Below, piece by piece: positions 31,913 through 43,350 of a stretch of DNA of 64,000 bases. The position numbers and the translations under genes are program-made. Position 1 is the stretch's first letter. Each line of letters begins with the position of its first letter. Origin of the DNA: Nannochloropsis salina CCMP1776 (Eukaryota > Sar > Eustigmatophyceae > Eustigmatales > Monodopsidaceae). Below the pieces are notes generated by a model. The model had not been told where the DNA came from. It did not search any database and saw only the letters and a list, made by a program, of their open reading frames with translations. The DNA lies in NCBI GenBank assembly GCA_004565275.1, contig SDOX01000018.1:100130-164129 (forward strand), given 5' to 3'.

Positions 31913-32334
31913 TCACAGCACGCGCTCCGCTTGCTGCGTTGGAAGAAGGTTGAAGCGTTTTTTCAAAGTCAATCGCTGCTTAGAAAACTTATCGTCAGGG
32001 GAGAAGCGAGCTGTTGGGCGAGAGGAAGGATATATGAAGGAGGGGTCAGGAGGAATGACAGCTACAGAGACAGGAGCGATGGGATGGTACGAGCCGCGAA
32101 ACGCTTCACCCACCAATCATCTCTCCTCGTGGCTTTGACTTATCGACGATTGGAAATGGTACGAAGAACCACAGAAGGCGTGTCAAAACCTCCCTCCCAT
32201 ATTGGCCCACTACTCAGGCAGAGCTTTGGTCTCTTACCTGGGTGTGCCGAGTACGTGATCTGCCCATCTGGAGCTTCCTTTTTTAAAGTGTACACGCGTT
32301 TGCCTTCCCCATTCAGATAGTACATGAGATGCAT
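31913..32334 (-). CDS. NOP10: H/ACA ribonucleoprotein subunit NOP10
   Basis: Exons 32238-32334 and 31913-32010 join in phase 1 to exactly 64 residues, the canonical NOP10 size. The product [19 protein letters not shown], then [20 protein letters not shown] and [11 protein letters not shown], is near-identical to NOP10 of animals and fungi. NOP10 binds Cbf5/dyskerin, NHP2 and GAR1 in the H/ACA snoRNP that makes pseudouridine in rRNA and snRNA, and supports telomerase RNA in some eukaryotes. As in other eukaryotic NOP10 proteins, the zinc-binding cysteines of archaeal Nop10 are absent. The intron lies between the two conserved halves. Confidence 0.97.
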
Positions 32335-33096
32335 GTCTTTCCTGTGTCATGTTGTGGTACAGGATGAGACAGATGGTGTCTGTATCCTTTCCGTTCGTTC
32401 AAGCATTTTTAATTACTTGCTTAGCCACCGCGTGCTTTCGCCACGCTGTACCTCTTAACTGCATAATGCAAAATAAGGATATAGGTGTAATTGCAATGAA
32501 TTAATCCTACCGAGACCAAAGTAAACTTATGTCAGCTTTGCAGGACGGTGGCTGATCGCTCTCGTCGTCGGGGACGGCGGGGAGCCACGCGTTAAATTGT
32601 TGAATAACCTCCCGGCCCCCCTATATACCACCCTTTCCGTCTTTCATTTAAAAACGTATCTCCCAAACGATGCGCCGATCAGAATCCGATGTCAGTATGC
32701 TGTTGTGAAATGTTTTCCACTCGGTGATCGAACAGACATTTCAGTGAGATAGAGTGAAACCAGCGTGAAAGAATTCACTCGCAGCATTTCCAGACGATAT
32801 GATCATTTCACGGCTGACTTTTCAAATTGTTATAGAAGTTACTGGATTCCACAGTTCAGATAGCTCTTTTCAATTATTTTTCACTAATTGCCCCTGTCGG
32901 AAGGATACTTTCTAGCAAGCCTACTTTTCAGTCTTGGAATCAGTTTTCAAGGTTCCTGCCATGAGAACACATGCTGGCTGCTTTCCAAAACATGCGTCTG
33001 CTCCCTGCAGAATCAAGTGTCAATCTGTTTTCTACTGGGTATCCACACTAATCAAGAATCTATAGCCTAGTGCTGCTGAATACTTCATCGCTCTCT
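32335..33096. other. intergenic
   Basis: AT-rich; carries the NOP10 promoter and the cyclin 3' end. Nothing else recognised. Confidence 0.6.
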
Positions 33097-35271
33097 TCAT
33101 GGGGCCGTCGTCGTTGCCGAAGCCCCTAGGCCTGACGCGACCTTGGCCTCGTCTGGGCAGAAAATCGGCGTCAGACATGGAGAAGAGAGGGCGACATTCC
33201 GCATCTCTTCTAGCTCTTCGCCCTCATCGCACGCTTCTTGAGTGGTGGTGCAGTCCTCGCCAAACCTCTCGCGCACTTCGTGCTGCCATCCCAGCATTTC
33301 TTCACTCCCTCTTCCCGAGCCAGGGCCGTGCCCGCCGTCTTGCCCGCCCTCTGTCCCTTCCAGCGAGAAGAAGGAAAAGACAGAGTCACGCGTGGTCTGC
33401 GGGTCCACAGTGGTGGCCATGCTCCAGCCCAACTCGTTCTCACTCGCCTCCCCATCCAAGGCCTCCAGGCGCAGGGATTGGGGACCAGCCCCCCTGCGCT
33501 CATCTTGTCCCAGTCCACATCTTCCCGCCTTCCTCTCCCTTCCCCTCCGTCCGGACTCCCACTCCTCGTGCAGCTCCAGCGAGTGCCCAAAAATATCCTC
33601 ATCCATGCCTTTTCTCCCCTCCTCCTCTTCTTCCGCCCCTCCCTCGTCCTCCTCCTCCTCTTCGGCCCCTCCCTCCTCCTCCTCTGTTTCCTCGCCATTT
33701 TCAGACTCATCCATGGGCCACATCTCCAGCGTCTCCATAAACGTTGCCTCTTCGTCCTCCCACTCGTCGCATCGTCCTTTTCTCCCGGCAATCAAATTCT
33801 TACTCGAGACGGACCGATAGCCCAGGAACGAGGGAAGTGGAGACAGCAATCGAGCCTTTGCATGGGTAGGAATGACCAGGTCGGCAAGCGCAGCAGGGGC
33901 CCTGGTTGCCAAAGGGAGTGTGGATGCTGAGGGACTGGTCGAAGAGCAGGAGGGGCTCAAAGAGGACGTGGCAAGGGCGGCGGCATCCCCGGCGGGGTTG
34001 TCAGCCTGGGCTCCCTGCGTCTTGGGGGCGTGTGGTGGTGGGGGAGGTAGATCGTCGCAGTGGTCCGAGATGGCGGAGATACGTCCAAGCAGGTGAGGCA
34101 GGAGCCTAGACGGATGGCTTTGCAGGCTGTGCTTGTCCCACAGGGGCACTCCACTCTGCGCCGCCTCCGACGCTTCAGGGGTCCACCCAAAACCGCCGCC
34201 CGCCCTTTGCCCTGGTTGGCCGTGCTGCAGATGCCTTCGGCTTAGAGGCAATGCTTGCAAAAGGAGGGACGAATCGAAGAGCCCCGTGGCGAGGAAGGTC
34301 AAATAGGCCTTGCAATGCTCAAGCGCCTTGTCGTTGGGAGGGTAGCCGGTGGCCAGGGCGAGGGCGGGGTGAAAGACGGGAGGGAGGAGCACGTAGAGGC
34401 CAGCCGCGGCCAGCATGGATGGGAAGAAGTGGATGGAAGTCACGTCGAGAAGGGCCAGGTCGAGCAAGACTTGGACCTTCTGAGCGATCCCTGTGGGAAG
34501 GTGCTGGAGGAGGGCGAGGGAGGGAAGATCCTGCTGCGACAGAGAGGGAGCGGAGGCGGCTTTCATCTCGGTGGTGGCAGCGGGGAGGCCGCGCTCGAGG
34601 AAGGCGAGGAAGTACCACTCTGCCCAGTCGTCCGGGGTGGGGGGGGTCAAGTTCCAAGAGAGGGTGGTCAAGAGATCCTGCTCAAAATTTACAAGGTCTC
34701 GGGCATGGAAGGCACCCGCGGTCGCCTCGGCAAGGTCGTGTGCTTTCGGCGGATACACCTCGTCCATCTTGGCAGCGACAAAGAGGGCCGTAATGGCCAG
34801 GAGCTGGAGACGCTGTTTGGGGAACCCCCTGGCGCAGAGGGAGAGGTAGCGATCGCAGTGATTTACCGCTGCTTGGAAAGTGCGACGATGGACTGAAAAA
34901 TTGGCGCAAACCTCCATAAGCCAATCTACGAGCTGGGCACGCATGTCTGGGCGGAGTTCAATTTGCCGTTCTTCGTAGCAAGGATCACAGGCATATATGT
35001 GCATCTCCGACTCGCGCATTTTCAGGAAATGCCGCCGCCCGTAGTGTTTCATGTTATGCAATGTCACATCTGGCGGCAGAAAGAGGCCTGTCTTCAAGTA
35101 AAAAGAACTCCGCGAGGGACGCTTGCTCTGAATCCATGTATCCCCTCCGACATCTCCCGAATAAGTGCTTTTTGCGCAAGTCGCGAGAGCCTCCAGATCC
35201 TCCATTTCTAGTGTCTCGTGACACGCCGCTGCGAGAACTGAATCCTCGCACGCCTTATTGAGGCCATACAT
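33097..35271 (-). CDS. cyclin (A/B/E-like, two cyclin boxes)
   Basis: Single exon, 724 residues. The N-terminal cyclin fold includes MRAQLVDWLMEVCANFSVHRRTF (from residue 110), the A/B/E signature, then FQAAVNHCDRYLSL and LQLLAITALFVAAKMDEVYPPK, which forms the CDK-binding surface. The C-terminal cyclin box follows (VQVLLDLALLDVTSIHFFPSMLAAAGLYVLLPP), with a longer linker than usual. The remaining C-terminal half is disordered, with an acidic Glu run, several S/T-P sites and no second domain. The signature fits an S/M- or G1/S-phase cyclin; I cannot choose between E and A/B type from the motif alone. No clear N-terminal destruction box was seen. Confidence 0.9.
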   Translation of the reverse strand: MYGLNKACEDSVLAAACHETLEMEDLEALATCAKSTYSGDVGGDTWIQSKRPSRSSFYLKTGLFLPPDVTLHNMKHYGRRHFLKMRESEMHIYACDPCYEERQIELRPDMRAQLVDWLMEVCANFSVHRRTFQAAVNHCDRYLSLCARGFPKQRLQLLAITALFVAAKMDEVYPPKAHDLAEATAGAFHARDLVNFEQDLLTTLSWNLTPPTPDDWAEWYFLAFLERGLPAATTEMKAASAPSLSQQDLPSLALLQHLPTGIAQKVQVLLDLALLDVTSIHFFPSMLAAAGLYVLLPPVFHPALALATGYPPNDKALEHCKAYLTFLATGLFDSSLLLQALPLSRRHLQHGQPGQRAGGGFGWTPEASEAAQSGVPLWDKHSLQSHPSRLLPHLLGRISAISDHCDDLPPPPPHAPKTQGAQADNPAGDAAALATSSLSPSCSSTSPSASTLPLATRAPAALADLVIPTHAKARLLSPLPSFLGYRSVSSKNLIAGRKGRCDEWEDEEATFMETLEMWPMDESENGEETEEEEGGAEEEEEDEGGAEEEEEGRKGMDEDIFGHSLELHEEWESGRRGRERKAGRCGLGQDERRGAGPQSLRLEALDGEASENELGWSMATTVDPQTTRDSVFSFFSLEGTEGGQDGGHGPGSGRGSEEMLGWQHEVRERFGEDCTTTQEACDEGEELEEMRNVALSSPCLTPIFCPDEAKVASGLGASATTTAP

Positions 35272-35531
35272 CTTGCATGCACTGATGCTGCAATAAATGG
35301 CTTTTTTGTCGCTTTAACGGATCCCTCGTGCTGCTTGGTCGCTGCTTCTGCAATGTATAGCGTGCATATCGTGGTAAAATGAAGAAGTAAGTTGAAGCAC
35401 AAGCAGACTTCCCGTTACTTCTTGCTAATAATTCAGCAACATACTAACTTCACCGGGTTTTTCCCCTGTCTTCCTTCCCCTGTCCGTTTTTCTGTTGTCA
35501 AACGTCGGCTCGTGCAGCTCTGGCTGGTTGC

Positions 35532-35995
35532 ATGACGCAGACAATTCTGTGCAGCTTTCACAAATTCTTGCCACCTATACTGGTGATAAGACATAGAAAA
35601 GAGCACGTCGAAGACAAAGTGGTAAGTTTTTGATGGAGCCACAATCTAAACGTGGCGACAATTAGCACCCTAAATTGGATTTCCAAGCTCCTTCCTCGCA
35701 GGGCGAGGCTCGGTTTCTGTCCGCTCAGCACAAACGCGGAGCGACCACAGAACCAATAATTCCAAATGATGTGGCTGCTGCTGCCCGAGTCGTAGCGACG
35801 AATATGCACAAAGCAATGTTCGAACAACATTTAGGGGAAATGAAACAAGGATGGCAAGTGCGGTCGAAGGTGATGAAAAATCGAGGGAGAGGCGAAGGCC
35901 AGCGCAAGTCCGGCTGTCTCGCTTCTGTGGATGGGAACAGGATCCGCAGAATTCACCCTCTCTCTTTCCAGGAAAATATGCCAATGCTTCCGTGA
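35532..35995 (+). CDS. small unrecognised two-exon protein
   Basis: Exons 35532-35621 and 35702-35995 join in phase 0 (GTAAGT donor, CTCGCAG acceptor) to 127 residues. The start is MTQTILCSFHKFLPPILVIR. The main part reads GEARFLSAQHKRGATTEPIIP, then AAARVVATNMHKAMFEQHL and a Lys/Arg-rich stretch, ending in LSFQENMPMLP. It is mostly helical and basic in composition, with no membrane span. I do not recognise the family. It starts 260 bp from, and diverges from, the cyclin gene, so the two may share a promoter. Confidence 0.55.
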
Positions 35996-36633
35996 CATAA
36001 TTTGTATTATTAATATACATCTTGTCCATGGAATACGACTCGGCTTCTGGTCTTGACGGGATTTTGTGACCTTCATCTGGCCAAGGAGAGTCGGAGTCGA
36101 GGCTTGAACTCGCAAAATCTTCCTTGTCGCTGCCAAAGAAGATGACCCATTCTGGTACATGTAAGGGCACACATAAGTCGATAGGCGCACTGTTTCAACT
36201 ATATTTTCTTCCAATATGATACTAATTTTCATATTGTTGAATAAAGGTTTAAAAAAAAGTGTTTATTGACAACGAAAGATATTAAAATACATTATTAAAA
36301 TTAAGCGTTGTTTGTGATAATTTTCCCTCCATCGCCGTCTTCGCTCAAACCATCCCAACAAGGCCGTCGGATTAAGCCTTCTTCGTTCCGGTGAGCACCA
36401 TTCAAGATGTCAGTACAAGCAGCAGTACCATCCATGCAAGTTAAAAGTGCATGTGCCACGATTTCATTTATTCATTTTATCAGTGAGGGAAGCTGTTGAA
36501 TGTGACACCGCATCCGCGGCCACGTATCCCCTCTCCACACTTTTCGCCAACAAAATGGTCATACCATACAAGCAATACAACTGAGGGTCTCATTCCGAGC
36601 GTCTTTTCACTGCCATAGACGAGCCTGTGAGAC
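35996..36633. other. intergenic; one short uncalled frame
   Basis: A minus-strand frame of about 46 codons (36310-36460, ending GGKIITNNA) looks protein-like but has no start codon in a good place and no partner exon I can defend. Otherwise AT-rich spacer. Confidence 0.4.
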
Positions 36634-38400
36634 ATGGAAGAAAGTCAAGCGACTTCATCTGATGCTATTGCAATTGACGATGCAGCGAATGCGCCAGAGA
36701 TGGGCAAAGAGGAGCAGGACAAGCGGAATACTCAAGAAGTGCAAAAGTCTTCTGAGCGTCATGGAAGGCATGTAGAAATGAAAGATACCAGCAACGATCA
36801 GAAAGGTGCGCGTATGGAAGTGTGCATTTGTCTCATGATGAAGAGCCTTTCGTCCGTGGGCGATTGACTTGACTTCGGGAAACTAATTTCCCTGCTTCTG
36901 GGATTTTCATGTCATCGTTACGAATTCCCCCACCACACTTCGGCCGTTATACCGGATCAGGCGAGCTAACGCGAGCCTTTGACGACAAATATCAATCCAC
37001 GGAGGTCGAAATGGAAGAGATGAGAGGAGAAAACGGCGACAATTGTGTGGTGGAGGATGGACCAGTGCCCTCCCCCTCTCCATGCCGCGAGCTGGCAGCA
37101 GAGAATGCGACCCCTTCCCCATCGTGTGGTGTAAACGACGGAGATACGTACGAGAAAGACATCGAGGAGGAAAGAGAACAGCAAGAGGAAGAAGAAGAAG
37201 AAGAGGAGAATGAGGGAGAGGTAGAGGAGGATCCCCTAATGCGGGCAGACCGCATTTTATCAGCCGCAAAGCCCGTGCCAGCCAAGTCGGCGTGGATGCT
37301 TTTCACGGCTGAGGCGAGAGAGCTTTTAAAAAAGGTAAGAGTGGCAAGAGGAAGGAGATGCACAAAATCAAGCAGTCGCATTTAATTTCGATGAGTTCAC
37401 TCCGACGACACATCCATCCGTCATCCAGGAGCAACCTTCTTTGAGGGTGACAGAGCAGGTCAAAATCATGTCGGAACAGTGGAAGACCTTGGACGATGAG
37501 GCCCGTCGTCCTTTTTTAGAACGCGCGGCTAACGATAAAGAGCGTTATCAAGAGGAAAAATTGCGGTGGGAAGGAAATCAGGCCGCGAAGGCCGTGCCAA
37601 AGGGTGGGAAGGAATTAAGGAAGGATGTGGAAGCAGGGAGAAGGCTCGCCGACGAAATGCTGTTTCCACTGGCAAGAATTCGCAAAATCATGAAATTGGA
37701 CCCTGAGGTGAAGACAGTATCCAAGGAGGCAGCCTTGCTTGTGGGAAAGGCCACGGTAAGGAGGCGGGACGAGCCCGAAAAGCACAGCAATGTTGGGAAG
37801 ATGCTTTGGCCGAGCCAGGGAAGGGATGGCGATAGGTAGCCTTGCAGTGCGCTTGCGATCAGACGTTGAAAGATAATCAGAGGATGTTATTTGACCCGTC
37901 CCCTCACCCACTCCTGTTTTTTTTCTTAGGAACTCTTTCTTGATATGATCGGAGAAGAGTCTCATAAAGCCTCAGGGCGCCGAAGAACTCTGAAAAGCGA
38001 CGATGTGGCTGTCGCCATGCGACGGCAAGGAAAATTTGCTTTCTTACGACCAGATTTTCCAATGGGAGGGAAAAGCAACACAGGAAAGGAAGGAGGATCG
38101 GGAGTGAGCAAACGAGGGGAAAGAGGGAATTTAGAAGGTAAGGCAGAAAAGATGAATGCTATTGCCAAGCTGGCCGCGGCGGACAAGCGGAGGCAGGAGG
38201 AAAGGGAGAGGGAGATATCGCAGGAGGTAGAAGGAAAAGACAATACAGAGGCAGAATCAAACCAAAAACGAGGACGCAAGGCCAAGAATACACGATTGCT
38301 GCCGGCTACTGTTGTTGGACAACAGAAAATCGCGAACTTTCTCGGCCACAAACACGTGCTGACCGATGAATCGAGTAGCACTTGGCGGGAAACTAATTAG
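36634..38400 (+). CDS. HMG-box plus histone-fold (NF-YC/POLE4-like) fusion protein
   Basis: Four exons, 36634-36805, 36961-37334, 37429-37755 and 37930-38400, join in phase (1, 0, 0) to 447 residues. After a disordered acidic head, an HMG box spans about 157-230: PVPAKSAWMLFTAEARELLKK, then QVKIMSEQWKTLDDEARRPFLERAANDKERYQEE. A histone fold of the HAP5/DPB3/CHRAC15 group spans about 259-335 (LFPLARIRKIMKLDP, VSKEAALLVGKATELFLDMIGEE, RRTLKSDDVAVAMR, FLRPDF). Near the C terminus Q422-Q-K-I425-A-N-F428-L429 resembles a PCNA-interacting box. The histone fold would pair with an NF-YB/POLE3-like partner, giving a DNA-bound chromatin or replication factor. The domain pairing in one chain is unusual; exon 3 itself carries the end of the HMG box and the start of the histone fold, so they are not separate genes. 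Confidence 0.9.
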
Positions 38401-39916
38401 AGATGTGCACACACCAATATCCTTAGGACGCTTTGTATCACGCAAGGAAAGATGGAGTTCTTTGAAATAAACGTTATCAAGCGGACTCATGAAGATAGGG
38501 AGTGGAGATAGTTTTTGTTAAAAGACTTTGGTGAACGCCAAGGAAGACAATCAAATCCGCCTCTTGGCGTCAGTGCGAATGCGTCTTTTCATGTCCACAT
38601 TTATATCCAAAGACATGTCGTTCTCGCATGTAGTCAATAATCCTTTATTCCCACTTTTGTTGTCAAGAGAAAATGTTCGTATTTTCCGACACCACTGATT
38701 TACCCTAATCCTTATCCAAACCCGAACTCTTCTTTCCCGGTTGGCCTCCAATTGTTCGCTCCTATTTTCTTGTGCAGCAGCCACTGTTTATCGCATGTTT
38801 TACAAGACCTACTTTTCCGTCTTGATAAGAGGAGGACATGCGTGGGAGCCTGGCATTGAAGGGTTTACGATTAAAAAATATCGGCCTTTGCTGCTCTGTG
38901 TCCTTCAAGACCGAAGTGAAAGGATTTGAGGCGGTCTGTTTCTTGGGTCCCAATCCCCCCCGTCCTCTCATTTTATGGTGGGAATCCCCGCATCGTCATG
39001 TGCCTCGCAACCGGTGACACTAGTGAGTTGCATGGAGAATCATGTTTCCTTACGTTCGAACACCTTTATTTTTTGTGGGCTGATGGGAACTGTCACGGAT
39101 ACTCGGGCCCCATATGTTCTGTCTCGCTCGGGCATTAGGGCGTAGGTTTCCAGTTAGGCTTTGTTGCATATCTCAAGAATGCCTACAACGTAACTTATGT
39201 CTCACTCCGTAAGAGGGTGCTAACTAGCTCCCTTGTGGTATGGCAAGATATCTCATTGACTTTGTGCCTTCTCCTTCTATTTGTATGCTGTTCCAAGCCC
39301 GCTCGACACCCAAAAGACTCCGGTCGAGGGGTCGGACGGGTTTACCAGACCTGAGACGACACTAAAACAAGAAGGATGGTCTTCCAGTAAAGTTCTAAAG
39401 TAGCTACAGCCTTTGATGAGAATAGGGCATTTGACACGCAGTCTGCATTGTAGACGAGACAGAAATCAGTCTCCTTACCTGTGAAGACCGCGTCGCATGA
39501 CATGTCTTTCCCCGATGTGGTTTTGAAATGCCTGTTGCAAGTACAGCGTGGTTGAAGTGCGATTTCCTCGCCAATATTTTGCACGCCTTCCTGCTTCTCA
39601 CAAGTTATCGGATACCTGTGTCATTGTCATTCCTATGTTGTAAATCAAACGCCTTGGTGAATGTCTTTTTTGGGGGTCTTGGTGGAATTTACTCTCCGTG
39701 CGTGCGTTGCCATATCTATTGGTTGGCTTCCTATTCCTTTTACTTTAACATCGGAGTTGTAGCGCATAGCCCTACAAAGTAAAAAAAAAGTCCAAAGAAA
39801 CAAAAAATCTCGAACGTAATGTACATTCTCTCTCAAAAAACAGGAAACTGTCAAAGTTCTGGCGCTCTTGAGAATCTCTTTGGAGTGACTTGCGGTGGAG
39901 ATTTCAAGGGAGACTT
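38401..39916. other. intergenic
   Basis: About 1.5 kb, AT-rich, with a short poly-A run near 39781. No coding, RNA or repeat feature I can support. An upstream exon of the next gene could lie here. Confidence 0.5.
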
Positions 39917-41055
39917 ATGAATGATAAGATGGGGAGGAGACCATCGCATATCCGGAGAGCGGCAGCGAGGACAAGATACAGTCAGGCTGGATATTTTCAT
40001 TATTTGAATGCACAGAAACGTCTTCTGCGGGACTATGCTAGAACGACGTTGGGTTTGGGAGTCCGATGGAGGTCAAGCTTGCAAGGACTCAAAAGTGCTC
40101 GTGGCATTCGACTCGCTACCACACCGTCCAGTCAATGGACACAGGATGAACTCGATTGTCTTTACAGAAAATGGGGCTTAGATCGTCCAAATTCTGAAGA
40201 GCTGCGCGTGAACGCTTGCATTCCAAGATTGACTCAACGTGATAAAGTGAAACAGGAAAGTAGCCTTGACACGCGGACCGGATTCCCGTGGAACTCGACG
40301 TCTCAGATTTCGAGCTTGCCTTCTCCATCTCTTCGTAGCATCAACTCGGACGAAAAGAAGAATTCATGCTCTTTACTTGACATGGAAAGGGACCAATATG
40401 AGTCGGCAGGTCCCGTGCAGCGTGTTTTCTCCCCCATCGCCTGCTCCGAGCCTCTGCACGGAAAATCAGAGCCGTCAAAACGTCGACCTCATCTAGTCTC
40501 TTGCTCAACCTTAGACGAAGAGCCCATGTATAAGCATCGCCGCGGTGACATGCCCGTTTTCGCAGTTGATACAGACGTAGAATTCACTTCAGAGGATGGC
40601 GACGGCCGTGATTACCGTCACGAAGGTAAAGAGATGTGTGTGACCGCATGAGCTCCACGTGGTGTTTATTCCATCTCCTTTCCTTAATGGGGTTTGGGAT
40701 ATGTCGGATTTTTATTCGCTCTTTCATCTGGCTTACATGATATTCTCTACGATGCGTCATGTCGCGCGCAGGCCGTATGGACGACAATGATTGCGCTTCT
40801 GATACACCGACTAATACGCCTATGGGCTCCATTGGTATTCAAGAAAACACATCGACAATGTCCACGCTACTGCCATGCGCTGGTCAAGTCCACAATTTTG
40901 ACGAGAGTGTGATACTTTTGGATGAAATTCTGGAGGAGTTTGGGGCGGACCTTCTGCCTTACTTGGAATTTGCATCGGATGATGAGGAAATTATGACAGA
41001 AACTGGAATGAGGTTACGCCCGCCTGTTTCAACACCGAGAGAGGGTCCCCCTTAA
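39917..41055 (+). CDS. unrecognised protein, tandem paralog 1
   Basis: Exons 39917-40625 and 40772-41055 join in phase 1 to 330 residues. The N-terminal 100 residues hold a domain shared with the gene at 42105: FHYLNAQKRLLRDYARTTLG, then LGVRWR, SARGIRLATTPSSQWTQDEL and DCLYRKWGLDRPNSEELR. The rest is polar and Ser-rich, ending in an acidic segment (DESVILLDEILEEFGADLLPYLEFASDDEE). The shared domain is basic and Trp-containing, which would suit nucleic-acid binding, but this is a guess. I know no family with these motifs. The acidic, hydrophobic-patterned tail resembles a transactivation or docking segment. Confidence 0.75.
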
Positions 41056-42104
41056 AAGAAAGGTGGAGTAATGAGAGGGGACACATCCACCTTAAAAGAG
41101 AGGTTTATTGCTTTTCAGAGAAAGTTTCAGTGCAGTTACGTCAAGGAGATTGATAAATGGAATGATACGGTTGAAAGCGATTATATCGAAAGTAACCACT
41201 ACTTGCTTTCATTTGTGGCATGTCCCATCGAGGATTACGATCTGACCTTGTTAGCACCTATTTCCCATTCAGAGTGTTCTCTTTAACCCTTTTTCAATCC
41301 CTGTCAAGCTGAAGAAAGTAAACTCTTTCACAAATAGGCACAAATCGCTTGCTCCTCTCTTTTTATTTTTAAAATTTAAAAACATACCCGAGCTTGCTCG
41401 GGGCGGTCTTACCTCAGATAAAGCCAACGAGTTGAGGAATATGAAATCCAAGGAGAAGGCCAGGCTGTCCTAGCCGCGGTCATGTGCACATGGTACGAAT
41501 CGCGGGCGAGATCATGAGTTCAAGACTGTGGCTTCTTGAATATAATTGAAATCACCGTAATTGGACAATCTGGGGGATCGCTGTCGATGGTTGCTGTGTG
41601 TATCTCGCACCGCCCTATGTCGGCACGCTCCCACAACGTCCCAGTCATTCGACGACATTTAGCGGCTCGCTTCTTCCTTTTCGGGAAGTTGAATGGACCC
41701 CACACGCATTGGATGGTCTGTGTGTGTGTCGTGAGGTGGGTAGCAATACATATTGCTGCTGTTTTGCTGAATGAAAAGCCTGCGGCTTGCGTTGTCATCA
41801 TGACGCACGCCACGAATCGTTGAGGAAACTAAACTATAATCCACCACCTTACGCCCGACACGGCACGGGGGAGAAGCCAATCGACTTTCTAAATCTGGAA
41901 GGAGAGAAAACGGGCGATAAATCATCTTTACTATGTAGGGGGTGCTTCATTTTCACGGCAAGATCCCTCGGTTGAGGGATAGTGTTCAGCAGCCAGATCG
42001 CCCCCTCATTTCTGCACGATTTTCCACATTCCTATCCGCGTTCACAAACAGACGTTCTCTCTAGCCATACGCCAAAGAAAAGACCTTCGCTACCCACCCC
42101 TGTG
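41056..42104. other. spacer between tandem paralogs
   Basis: Contains only short frames, such as plus 41071-41286, which follows the stop codon of paralog 1 and is probably 3' UTR. No promoter element identified. Confidence 0.5.
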
Positions 42105-43350
42105 ATGGTGCCGGGCTGCGTGCCAACAGATACCTGTGGAGCGTTGCGTCTGTCTGGCACTGCCCCAGCATATTCCTTTCATTACCTGAACGCCCAAAAA
42201 CGTATCATTAGGGAATACGCCAAGACGATACTTGGTCTGGGTGGTCGATGGCGGCTGACGCTGCGAGGTGTCACGAGCCTTCGAGGCGTGCACTTGGATA
42301 AGACACCCTCGAGCCAATGGGCGCAAGAGGAATTGGACTGTCTCTACGCGTTGTGGAACTTGAAACGACCGTCACCAGAAGAGCTTCGCTCCAAAATGTG
42401 CGTCTCGCTGTTGATGCACGGAGGGCAGCATTCAAAACGAGTCCTTCCCCACTCTCCTATAGGGAAGCCCCCAGGCTCGGAGGCTTCTCTCAATCCTTCG
42501 GTCCTGTCGAGCGCCGGGGCCGTGTGGCTAGGCGTGGACGGAGAGGAAGGCTTTCCTTGTGCCCTCGATGCCTCTATTCGTCCACCTGCGTCCTCTCCTG
42601 CAAGTGCCTTGCAAGCCTGGGACCCGTTGCCGGTATCCAGTTCTCCACCACCGAACGAGGAGGGAGGACAGGGGGCGAGAGCTGCTGCGTCGCGTCTTGG
42701 GACAAAAAACGAGCAAGAAACCAACAAGCATGCGTGCAAGAGGCTGTTGGTTCAGTGCTCGTGCGAAGGTGGGTGCAGGGAAGATGTATACATGGGGCAG
42801 GGCGTGCGTTTCCTATCCCCACTGTGCCTGTCAAGCCAGCCTGCCCTCTCTCCTTTGTGGTGCTGGGCTCAGGGCATGATTCTGTCTTTTCTTGAGTCCA
42901 AATATCTTTGGCGCATGCACCCTCCTACACGGGCCCCCGAAGCGATTGTTGGTCCCTGCACTGTCAAAAACAGTTTCAGATACTCACCTCCCGTTTCGAC
43001 CAGGCTGCCTGACGAATGCCCCTGCTTGCCCTGGGCCCGAACCCCTCTCCGTCTCCTCCCTGGACTCTGCCCAGGCCCTCAAGCGGCCAAGGAATGTTGC
43101 GGGTACCACCCATCCAGTGTGCGCGGCGAAGCAAGAGGAGGACGGGCTGGGGGCTTTGCCCATCACTGGGAAATTGCCAGGGGGATACCCGGATTCACCG
43201 TCTCCCTTTTTCGATTTCGATTCGGACCTGTACGGAGAAGGATTGGGGGAGTGGGAGGGGATGCTACCCTCGCCTTTTAAATCGAGAGATGCGGAGGAAA
43301 GCGACGAAAATAAGAAAAAAGAGGCCGCGGCGTGGCAACAAGGTAGTTAG
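42105..43350 (+). CDS. unrecognised protein, tandem paralog 2
   Basis: Exons 42105-42768 and about 43004-43350 join in phase 1 to 336 residues. The N-terminal block matches paralog 1: FHYLNAQKRIIREYAKTILG, then LGGRWR, SLRGVHLDKTPSSQWAQEEL and DCLYALWNLKRPSPEELRSK. The intron sits at the same place and phase as in paralog 1 (split Gly codon after Glu), which supports both models. The variable middle and acidic C-terminal part (SPFFDFDSDLYGEGLGEWEG) are diverged. The exon 2 acceptor was chosen for phase and a pyrimidine tract; another acceptor near 42973 is possible. The frame is open upstream of the ATG to 41982. GC content is higher here than in paralog 1. Confidence 0.7.

Noticed and set aside
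36310-36460. short minus-strand protein-like frame
   Set aside because: No credible start codon or partner exon; about 46 codons only.
41071-41286. 71-codon plus-strand frame after paralog 1
   Set aside because: It starts 15 bp past the stop codon of paralog 1 and lacks splice or domain support; probably 3' UTR.
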